From Chara braunii (lineage: Eukaryota; Streptophyta; Charophyceae; Charales; Characeae): a stretch of 52,939 nucleotides of DNA. Numbering within the stretch: the first letter of the stretch is position 1; each line of letters starts with the position of its first letter. Where the stretch lies: assembly GCA_003427395.1 (NCBI GenBank), contig BFEA01000769.1, positions 22,810 through 75,748 on the forward strand, written 5' to 3'. Positions 44,611 to 52,939 of this stretch are shown one piece after another. The notes under the pieces were generated by a model that saw nothing but the letters and a program-made list of their open reading frames with translations, was not told the DNA's origin and did not search any database. The position numbers were made by a program, and so were the translations under genes.

Positions 44611-46228
44611 CCCAGTTGATGCGGCTCAACCCATCCGCTCTATTCTTACTCCCCGGAATTCGCTCCAACTCAAAGTTGAACATCCAGATGTATGTCAACC
44701 ACCTGGCAACCATTGGATCGGACGAAACATAGTTCCTTAGGGAGAAAGCTAGGGCTGTTGTGTCCCCTCTCAATATGAACCTCCTGCCAAAGATATAGTT
44801 TCAGAAGATCCGCAGGCAGTGAAGGACAACGAGAGTCTCTCTCTTGAATTGAGAGTAGTTCCTTTCTGTCGTACATAGGGTCCGACTCTCAAAACGTACT
44901 GGTCTTTCCTTTCCCTCAGTGTCTGCCTAGATTAGAACTCCTCCTAAGGCAGTTGGTCCAGCATCTGTCTCAACAATAAACGGCCTTACCTCCGTAGCGT
45001 CATAGTCCGGTGCTCCCAGCACCAGTCCTTCTCGAAACTCTTCCTTCATCGCTGCTACCACTTTCTCCTGATCCTCACCCCAAATCCACTCCTGATCCTG
45101 ACAAACTAACTTCCTCAATTGCTCTGTCTTGGCAGCAAAGTTTTTGACAAAGGTCCTCCAGAAGCCACATGTACCAAGGAAGCTCCTAACATCTGTTATT
45201 GAGTGGAATGGCACTGGCCACTCCACTATCTTGTCCGTCTTCTTAACGTCTGGCCTCCGGCCGCTCTCATTGCAGACGAGCCCCAAAATAGTAGCTTCCC
45301 TCATGCAATGTTTGGATTTGGCTCCACTAGCCGTAAGGTTATGCTCCTCAAGCAAGCCTATGACTTTGTCAAGGTCCTGGACATGCTTCCAGACAAAACG
45401 TCTTACTCCTGGCAAGACTTCATCGTCCTCTCTCCTTCTGAGCCCTTTTACTGCCAAGTCGTCAATATATGGCTGCGTAATATGCGGACTGGCTGTTTGC
45501 ATGACCCGAATCATATGTCTCAGGACCATTGCCACAGCGTTCGTCCACCCTTGCGGAGCCACATTCATGTGGATGAGTCCTCGAGGCGTATGCATCGCTG
45601 TTACTGATCGGTCTGGCGGATAGACCGGAAATTGGTCATATCCGGAATAAAGGTCAATAAGGGAAATTATTGGCCTTCCAGCACACGACTCTGACAACGC
45701 ATCTGCATTCGGTAGTCCTCCTGCATCTCACACAGTCACAGCATTCAGCCTTTGCAAGTCCTGCACCCATCTCAACGTCCTATTAGGCTTGATGAAACAA
45801 AACCATGGGGATGCGTAGGGTCCGCTTGAATAATCCGCGACGTGAGTGCGTATCTTGCCGTCGAGGTAATCCACTACCTTCTTCCCTTCGTCAGGATTAG
45901 GATATCACGCCCCTCTTAAGTTCCATGGCTCATGTGGCACGGTATGGATGCGGATCATAGGGATCTTGTCTACATCCAACTTGCCACGCTCCTCATCGCT
46001 AAAAGCGTAGGCGCGATGCCTCTTCTTCATCAACTCTACCATCAGTGTCCTCTCTCGAGGTAGTAGGAAGTCAGACTCTCCTACTATCAGCTTCCTCTCG
46101 TTCTCCTCGCTGATACGGCATGGCCCCACCGAGGCGCTCTCCTTCATCTGTCATATCAGAGCTCGCTCCCGTTCATAGTATACCTCCTCATCCTCGGTAA
46201 CAAGAACGGGAACTGGGCGACACTTTTT
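44611..46228 (-). pseudogene. Reverse transcriptase and RNase H region of Pol
   Basis: A single frame runs with stops at TGA 46,151, TGA 45,905, TGA 45,728, TAG 44,927 and TGA 44,801. Motifs in order are IRIHTVPHEPWN, YASPWFCFIKPNRTLRW, LQRLNAV, ISLIDLYSGYDQF, TAMHTPRG, APQGWTNAVA and the catalytic YIDD at 45,458-45,469. The thumb/connection follows (FLGTCGFWRTFV), then RNase H from ETDAGPTALGG past the 44,927 stop to YSQFKRETLVVLHCL and IPGSKNRADGLSRINW. The TGA at 45,728 aligns with Arg (CGG) in the plus element, supporting a CG-to-TG change. The first codons are frameshifted from the protease frame near 46,230. Confidence 0.92.
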
Positions 46229-46230
46229 AT

Positions 46231-47400
46231 CTATTGTCTTGTACCGCCTTTGGGACCCCTGCTTGAGCCGTCCCCTAAAAAGGGCTGACTTGCTGCTCGC
46301 GCCTGCGCCTGTGCCATAGCAAGATCCCTTCCCCCCTTTGGAAGCCGATAAGCCAACTCCATCTCTCCTACCTGGGGATACTCCAAGACTTGTTCCCTCA
46401 GCGCCTGAATGGCGTCTGGATCCGCCATTTCATGCGTGGCCACTATGTCTATGACCTTATTTACATCAGATAAGCTGAGCAAGAATGCTTCTCCTCCTAT
46501 TTCTTCCTCGGACTCCGCCATAAGCCTTCGATGCTTATCCTCTGACTCCTCAATGGTGAAAGAGCCATGATTGGGCCAGTTCCTGATGCTTCTTGGTCCA
46601 GTGTTCCGGCAGGTGATTACCTCGTAGTTTCCGCACGCTGGATCACATAAGATCAGGATTAGCAACCCGTCATGCTTGTTGTACATTAGGGTCTCTGTCC
46701 TGCACAAAAAGGACCTCCCTAGGAGAATACTATGATCTACGTCTGGCATCATGAAGAAGCAAGCCCTGACCTTTACCCTTCCAATCTCCAGTAGTACGTT
46801 CGAGGCGGTCCCGCAAAACACGGCCTTGTTGTTGGCCCCATGCAGAATGTCGCAATCCGAGCGGTCTATCTCCAGCCCAAACTTGATAGCGTCAGCTTCT
46901 CGGATAATATTCATTTCGGCCCCAGTATCCACCATCGCCATGCACTTGGAACCTTTTACCACTAGGTCTACCATGTCGTAGGCCACACACTTACAGTCCA
47001 TCTTCGTCCCGGGTTCTGCCCATTCTACCTCCTTTGGCAGAATTACACTGAGATGGACATTTGGCACTAACCGCCTCGATAGTCTACCTTTCAACTCATT
47101 ACAGAGCCTTGGGGCGGACGCCAAGACCTCCTTGAGGGTCATAAGGTCATTATGGCCTTCAAGCAGTCTGTCGATCACCCTCTCCACATCAAACCCTTCT
47201 TCTAACCGGACTGCATACTTCTTTTTCTTGGGCGGTACATCGCGCAGGACCGGTTCAACTTCCTCTCGACTTTCTCTTTTCTTGGCCCTTTGTTCCGCCC
47301 TTTGATCTTCCTCCTGGCGCAGCCTCTCATCCTCCTCTTCATCTTCGTCATCATCCTCCACTTCCACCGTTTCCTTTCTCTTCCCTGGCTCAGGTTCCTT
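46231..47400 (-). pseudogene. Protease region of Gag-Pol
   Basis: About 380 codons are open after the TGA that ends Gag1. An acidic then basic N-terminal part (run of D/E, then PPKKKKYAV) leads to the retropepsin domain: CMAMVDTGAEMNII with the catalytic DTG at 46,921-46,929, and the partner strand HSILLGRSFL near 46,710. Frame and spacing look intact over the domain. The ORF closes at TAG near 46,231, where the RT frame starts one register away, so a frameshift separates protease from RT. Unlike the plus element, the active-site triplet is the standard one. Confidence 0.88.
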
Positions 47401-49370
47401 TCAGGGAGGCTCTTGACTCGCACTGGCCTTAGCCTGACCTCGAGTATGGGCTGCCTGCGCCAACCTTCCTTGCGGCGTAGGAGGCCTAGTCATCATTCTT
47501 GACCGAGGGCCTGACCCCACGGTCGCCACCCGAGGCCGTCCTGGCATGGATTCTGGGCCAGAATCATAGAGGAAGACCTTGGGGAGATTCGCCCTCCACT
47601 CCCTTACTTCTTCGCAAAAACCTACCAACTTCCGTTGGTATCTCCCCACCTTGTCCAACAGATCTTCCATCTTCCCCTGCAGGACCAACGTGGGTTCCAC
47701 CCTTTCCTCCTCACTCTCGTCCTCTGACTCAATGATTATGGGTTTTTCTCTTATGACCCCTGCCCGCAGCCTCTGGGTTACTTCCTCATCACTTCCCACC
47801 TCTTCTACTCTAATGGGTGAGTCCTCTTTTTCCTGCCATAACCGGAACATGGCAGGAGGCGCTTGCCGTGCCGCCACTCTCCACTGGGCCTCCGCCCTTA
47901 CTCCACCAGGGACCTTTCTATCGATATATTCTCCGAACTGATCATATATGTCACCATCCATGTTAGAGTAGATCAGTCCCGTTCTCTCATCTTCCCGCCT
48001 TGTGTTGCAGAACCGTATAGTGTGACCTTGCTTGTCGCAGTGCTGACATATGGCGGTCCTCCAATCAAAGCGGGTTCTTCCGCCTCCCTGGTTCCCTTGA
48101 TTACCTTGGCTACCTTGATTCTCCTGGCCCTGGTAACCTTGGTTATCCCATTGACCTCCTCGGCCCCCGCCATTCCTGTCGCGTCCTCTTCCACCGCCTC
48201 TCCCTCCATTTCCTTGATTCCCTTGGCCTTGATTACCCCCAGCCGCCACACTACCCTGTGAACTTTGTGCGGGCGGCGGAGGTGGCGTTGTGGGTTGAGT
48301 CTGAGCGGCGAGGTAGCTTGGAGGCGGCATACTTGTTTGGGGCCCACCATATGGTACTACCTGTCCAGTTGGCGTTGGGCTTCCCCAAGGCACATATGTA
48401 TTGAATATGGGCCATGGCCACTGTCCGAATGGCGGTACCGGTGCTTGTGACGGGCCCGCACTACTTGAAGGGGTCGACACACTCGGGGGCGCGATAACCA
48501 CTGCTTGGGGCACCTGCCCCTTCCCAGAGCCTTGTCCTCCCAGCGTTAGGTTGCACTGCTTATGCTGCGTCTTTGAGAGGTGTTGGGGTACTGGCTCCTC
48601 TTCTTCCCATCCTTCCTGGATAGCTTCCTCTACCACGGCGTCCTTTGCCTTCCTTTGGACTGCCGTCACCACCTTCCTTTGTATCACTGCGTCTAGTTCT
48701 GCTAGTACGTCGGTGACAATCTTTTTCACCCCTGGGGTCCCAGATGTCGTGGCGTCCCTTTCCTTTCTCTTCTGCCTTTGTAACCGCACCTGGTGCTGCT
48801 CCACTTGGTTTAGGCTCCCATCCTCCACCCCTTTGTCGATGGTAACCCAAGTGAGCTTCACACTTCTCCCCCATGGCTTGTCAACTCTGATGCCTCCGAC
48901 GCGGTAAGCAACCCCATAAAGATAGCGCATTGTGCCTCCTCTGACATTCCATGCACTTTCCTTGCCCTTTTCTTAAACTCCTACACGAATGCCCCGATAG
49001 TGGTAAAATCGTCCTTGTTCATGGCCTCTAAATCCGCCGTGGTTAGCAGGCCGTCACCCAACCTGTACTTCCTTTGCATCCCCTTTCTAAACCTGACCCA
49101 ATTACCATTGGAGTCGTCAACCACTTTCTGCACCTCCTGATGGTGCCCATGAAGTACGTATTTCATAATCTGCTGGAACTTTACTGAGTCTGCTAACCCC
49201 ACCAGCGCTTGGTCCACCAAGTCCAGCCAATCGGACACTCGTTCTCCTTTGAAGTGGAATGTGTCGACTTTTGGGACATTACTTGACGTCCTTTCTCGTC
49301 TGTCCAATGCCTTGATGAAATCATCGAGGGTCAGGGCTTTTCCCGAACCGTCGCCTATACCTCCCGACAT
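47401..49370 (-). pseudogene. Gag1 polyprotein with zinc knuckle, broken
   Basis: It starts at ATG 49,370 (MSGGIGDGSGKALTLDDFIK), the first Met in a frame that then shows the Gag signature VDTFHFKGERVSDWLDLVD and a helical capsid part. A TAG at 48,981 and a frameshift between about 48,930 and 48,860 break it. The frame from 48,930 continues with a charged helix, a Gly/Gln/Pro-rich stretch, a Gly-Asn-Gln-Arg-rich RNA-binding region (48,070-48,260), and a CCHC knuckle (CQHCDKQGHTIRFC) at 48,007-48,048. It ends at TGA 47,401. The protease follows in the same frame after this single TGA, so Gag and protease may originally have been one uninterrupted reading frame or joined by stop readthrough. 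Confidence 0.88.
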
Positions 49371-49698
49371 TCTGGCCACTTGTCTTTCGTTTAAGTTCCC
49401 TGTTATAAGAAAAGGAGATAAGAACCAAAACTTCACTCAGCACCTCAATTCACCACAACGCTATTGAACTAACCGCTTAACCCCTAACACTACTACTCTT
49501 TTCATTCTAGGACTTACTTCAATAAGGTTTACTTCCACCATGAGTCTTCCCGCATAATCATCTCAGTCACCCAAATAGCCATACAACCTCATACATTCCT
49601 TCTTATAGGCTTACTCAAACTTTCCCACTCATGACTGATTTCCTCTTACTCTAATACCCGGATGTCGTTCTACCAGGGACAACGGCAGGCAACTGTTA
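49371..49698 (-). other. 5' leader of the minus-strand element
   Basis: It is the 328-bp untranslated stretch between the primer site and the Gag1 ATG. I see no long ORF or strong hairpin in it. Confidence 0.6.
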
Positions 49699-49716
49699 TC
49701 CCCGACAACGGCGCCA
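49699..49716 (-). promoter_or_regulatory. Primer binding site, tRNA-Asp type
   Basis: The minus strand reads TGGCGCCGTTGTCGGGGA two bases after the LTR end CTCGACA. Plant gypsy elements commonly carry TGGCGCCGTTGCCGGGGA, which I recall as complementary to the 3' end of tRNA-Asp; this differs by one base. It fixes the element orientation and the LTR edge at 49,719. Confidence 0.88.
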
Positions 49717-49718
49717 CC

Positions 49719-50029
49719 TGTCGAGCGCATCGGTCCGACACTACTCAAGGGCAGTGCGGGACCCTCCCGGCCGCGTCACGCAGGAGTCGGTCTAAATCCT
49801 CGTCTCGATACATACATGGAGCTTCCTCAAGCCGCTCCGGCCGAGTGCGCCAGCCATACCTCTCGCGAGCCCCTACGACAGGATAGGGCCTACGCGAGGC
49901 ACGACTTACCTCCACCTTACGGGAGCTGTCACCTCCCTTCGGTGGGCATATCCCCACCGAGCTACTAGTCCACAGTACGAAAGCTAATCAGTTGCAATCG
50001 CAGAGGTGGACCAGCCGAGGGCGTTTCTC
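49719..50029 (-). repeat. 5' LTR fragment (3' part only)
   Basis: It matches 29,905-30,213 with about twelve differences by eye. The match ends abruptly after GGGCGTTTCTC. From 50,030 the sequence is instead the interior of the 6.8-kb element family, so U3 and the promoter of this element are missing. Confidence 0.88.
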
Positions 50030-52782
50030 ACCCCTCTTCAGACTGCATCCCCGTGGTGACCAACTGGACTGGTCCCCTCACCTTGGTTTAGCCATGCTAT
50101 ACACTTTGATGGTGCCCATTACAAGCCAGTCTATCTGCACATCCAAGACCCTCTCTCATCCTCATAGACAGAGTATGACCTTTCCCTTGACTACTGAGCT
50201 GGTTGCCCTTCCTCATATCAGTTGCCTCAGCCTAACTACAAACGGCCAACACTCCTCCCTCTAGTTGCATGGCCGCTTACTCGCTCTGTCTGTACTCCAA
50301 GATCGTCCTTACGTCGATCCCGGGGTGGCTTCTTCTTCCTCCTATCATCCAAGCCCTCACTCACGTTACTTAGCTCGGCCTCGTAGTCTGAGCCTTACCT
50401 GTTTAGAAGAAGAAGAACCGTTTGTAGCCTGGTTAGACTTACTTCCTACTCCATTAGGTAAGCATCTAATGTGAGTGGTGAAGCGAACAGGGTTATCAAA
50501 TAGTGCCCCCGGACACAACTAGTCTTCCCTCCATGTCGGAGAACTTATGAGTAGCAAGCCATACCTTATGGCATTCGTCTCATCTCTTCCCCTGACAACA
50601 AAAACTGATTAAGACGCTTGACCCTAGCCCAAGAATCAAGATCACGGTTGTGTCCATCGCCCTGTGCCCACCCATCCAACTACCTTGTTGCAGCAACGTT
50701 TTCTCCCTTCTTTAGGCGCGTATCTCTGGTTGTAGACCAACCACCTGTGTCTGCTGCACCGGTGACTGAACCAGCGAAACAGGTTGCCTAACCTGCTGCA
50801 CAAGCCGCTGGCCCGGCTACCGCACTGTAGTTGCAGCAGTTGATATGGGGACAGACGAAGCGGATCCTGGAGTTTGCCACTACTACCTACTAATGAACCG
50901 CCTGTTGGAAATATGTCGTACTGAGGTACAAAGAGACATCTCATAGGCAGCAATGACACGAACGCACCATCCACCGCTGGGGGGACTACAATGGGTTGCG
51001 CAAGCCTCGCCCTAGGCTTGGGGCCTCTCTGTGGCCAGCACCCCCTAATACACGGCCTGTACTTCGGCCACATTGACTGGACCGAAGTGCCCGCTCAATA
51101 GAGGCTTCCACATCCAAAATTTCTACCCTGTTTAGTTCCACCTCCCTCACCTCTAGTCTAGGTTTTCTTCTTCTAGCTTTGTTTCTTCCATCCTCTACAT
51201 CATGTATCTGACACTGTAACTATGTGTGAAGGGCATCCGTTTCTCTAATCTCAACGTCCTCCACTGACAAGGGTTATTGCTGGCGGTCCTCCACGCCAAC
51301 AGACTGACTAGTGAAAGGCCTTGATATGCCCTGACTAACGCTTATCGAAGAGGCCTGGAAATAGACTGGGGACATTGCAGACACGGTAGCCTTTGCTGCC
51401 TCAGCCTTGGCTCTAACGTGCGTTGCTGCCACAACTGCTAGGGCCATCACTGCGTTGGCTGCTGCCACCGGTATCTTTTGCAAGACCCGACTCTCCTCAG
51501 CTGCTCTCCGTTGTCTCCTTTCCTCGCCTGGTCTTTAACACCAAGCAAGTGGTCGGTCGACAAAGTGCCTGTCCACGGGCAATCCTCCCTTCATCCTAGT
51601 CAGTGTCTCAACATCACTGTCATCTTCACCCCAAAGCTACACGTGGTATGCAATCTGAACTAGTGCCCTCACTGGGACCTACCGCAGCGTGGCACCCAAC
51701 CGCTTAATAAATAGAATTTAATATACGGTCCAGATTTATCAAGAAGCAATCAAGCGGTAACAGCAGATAGTTTCAGACCCTTGCAAACAATTCTACTCCT
51801 ACTTTTGACTAGTCTGAAACAGATGCTTGCAACAAGAATAGACAACTACTCGACCTGCAACAATCTATTAGCTAACTAATCAAAAATAAAAATAAAACCA
51901 TTTGTTGAAATGCATGCTGAATGGAAACATTACAATATTGAACAATCGAGCAATTACTGGAATTTTCCCTCCCCCTATATCCCTCTTGAGTAATCACTTT
52001 GTGTCGACGTCTTGTAACTCTGGTTCAAACGGCGTGTCTGAAGGTGCGCAATCGGCCCACCCTTGTGTCCCAAGTCAGCACCAGACCGGCCAGCCCCGTC
52101 CATACTATTTTTATACTCGCGTACAGCACGCGTCGTATATCCCCGCCGGAGTCTCTTTATAGACGGTCCGGTACTCGTCTCTCCCTCATAGGGCTGGCCT
52201 GCCCGATATGACCTCTACAGCGCAGCAAGCAGACCGAAGGAAAAGCAGCAAAACATGTGTGTACTAGTCCCAACGGGTTGGCATGGTGACCGTGACCCGA
52301 GTGCTTTGTCCAGGGCCCTTCAGAGGCAACGCCCGTCTCCCACCAGCTTGCTCCCCAGAAAGAATGTCGACTCTCAAGGTTGAGCGCTCACGAAACCTCA
52401 CAATGAGAGGACTCTCAAAACAAGACTCGCTTCCTCATGGTAAGAAGCAACGAAGAGGGTAGATAAGGTAAGGTGCAACGTACCTCATAATGCTGCCCCA
52501 GCCACAGGTTTCTCACCAGTAACCTGTCGTGCATTTATGATGACCAGTCGATGCCTCGGCACAACCCACGATGCAATGCAGTTCCACCTCGGCTTAAATT
52601 GCAACGTCAGCAAGCTCTCATCATCCAGCGTGCACCCCTCTGTAACCACATAGCCTTCCAGGCGTGTCCTCGTGACTCAGGGCCGCCTACACACCAACGC
52701 ACAAGCATTAACACTGCCCCGCCATTTCCCAACGAAGCACCAAACAGCTGTTGCGAAGGAACCAGCGGGGTCGTTTGAACCT
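50030..52782 (-). mobile_element. Second copy of the 6.8-kb element family, truncated interior
   Basis: It matches about 15,450-17,100 along its length: CCCCGTGGTGACCAACTGGA, the CTCTCTCATCCTCATxGACAG block, TAAGCATCTAATGTGAG, GTTGGAAATATGTCGTACTG, TTGATATxCCCTGACTAA and AGTCGATGCCTCGGC. This copy has an extra block at about 51,470-52,520 relative to copy 1, including an AT-rich part near 51,880. Minus-strand reading frames hold the same degenerate coding words as copy 1 (EGLDDRRKKK, EIRETDALHT). Its left end is cut at the junction with the LTR fragment. Confidence 0.8.
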
Positions 52783-52794
52783 CCTCCGATACCA
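52783..52794 (-). promoter_or_regulatory. Primer binding site of the second copy
   Basis: The minus strand reads TGGTATCGGAGG, one base different from the site at 17,103, and lies three bases inside the LTR edge. Confidence 0.8.
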
Positions 52795-52797
52795 AAT

Positions 52798-52939
52798 TGC
52801 AAGGAAAATGAGTGACTGCAAAATGACAGACATCCAGAATGCAAAAATCACATTGAAAGCCAGAAAGTCCAACGCTGTCCAGAAAGCAGAAATGCGCTGA
52901 TATTACACCAACGGAGAACCAAAGCACCGAATCCGAATG
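52798..52939 (-). repeat. 5' LTR of the second copy, cut by the window end
   Basis: It starts TGCAAGGAAAATGAG and matches the LTRs at 11,488 and 17,118 up to the last base (CACCGAATCCGAATG). Confidence 0.88.

Larger units (their letters stand above)
40153..50029 (-). mobile_element. Ty3/gypsy retrotransposon with a second Gag-like ORF, inactivated
   Basis: Read on the minus strand the order is LTR fragment (50,029-49,719), primer site, leader, Gag1 with zinc knuckle, protease, RT, RNase H, integrase, and then a second Gag-like ORF. About twelve nonsense codons and at least two frameshifts break it, but all catalytic residues except one zinc-binding His remain, so the decay is recent compared with the plus element. 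The 5' LTR is cut at 50,029, where a different element begins, and no 3' LTR is found next to the last ORF. The only matching LTR on the left is at 29,905, beyond unrelated sequence and an assembly gap. Confidence 0.88.

Overview
The window looks like repeat-rich nuclear DNA of a green plant or streptophyte alga. It holds no bacterial-type operons. It is dominated by decayed Ty3/gypsy-type LTR retrotransposons with plant-type primer binding sites (a TGGCGCCGTTGTCGGGGA site, and TGGTATCGGAGC sites of initiator-Met type). It also has long microsatellites, GT-AG splice sites and an assembly gap. The style of the Gag and Pol proteins reminds me of the charophyte Chara braunii; that is inference, not a database result.

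Layout. 1-1,500: a 91-bp satellite. 1,855-6,383 (+): a 5'-truncated gypsy element with protease, RT and integrase, where RT is joined in frame to integrase across a deletion, followed by an acidic downstream ORF. 7,153-7,640: an LTR-like fragment. 10,340-10,885 (-): a decayed Gag-like fragment. 11,327-21,147: an imperfect ~3 kb palindrome made of two head-to-head 5' ends (LTR plus primer site) of one retroelement. Its left arm is split by a 6.8-kb minus-strand LTR element (11,488-18,326) that has both LTRs, a primer site, a polypurine tract and a CAAA target duplication. The 3' LTR of that element carries a further 844-bp insertion built from tandem hairpins. 21,615-22,759 (-): the best non-transposon gene candidate, two exons joined in phase by a 203-bp GT-AG intron. 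22.8-29.4 kb: little that I recognise, apart from a small decayed coding fragment, poly(C) and (CT)n.

29,905-30,977 is an LTR (TGTCG...CGACA) with a TATA box and a run of strong hairpins. 31.7-32.25 kb holds five ~120-bp repeats. 32,533-33,305 holds seven copies of a conserved ~20-nt core, each flanked by different but mutually complementary arms. This looks like an RNA hairpin family with compensatory changes and minus-strand wobble pairs, and it is the most novel signal in the window. 33.3-40.1 kb has CAG-rich sequence, (GA)n, a 125-bp N gap with (TA)n, and poly(A).

40,153-50,029 (-) is the best preserved element. Its order is LTR fragment, primer site, Gag1 with a zinc knuckle, protease (DTG), RT (YIDD), RNase H, integrase (D,D35E), then a second Gag-like ORF with its own coiled coil and zinc knuckle in the env position. 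It is inactivated by about a dozen stop codons and at least two frameshifts. 50,030-52,939 is a second copy of the family found at 11.5-18.3 kb. No complete, intact transposon gene set remains in the window.
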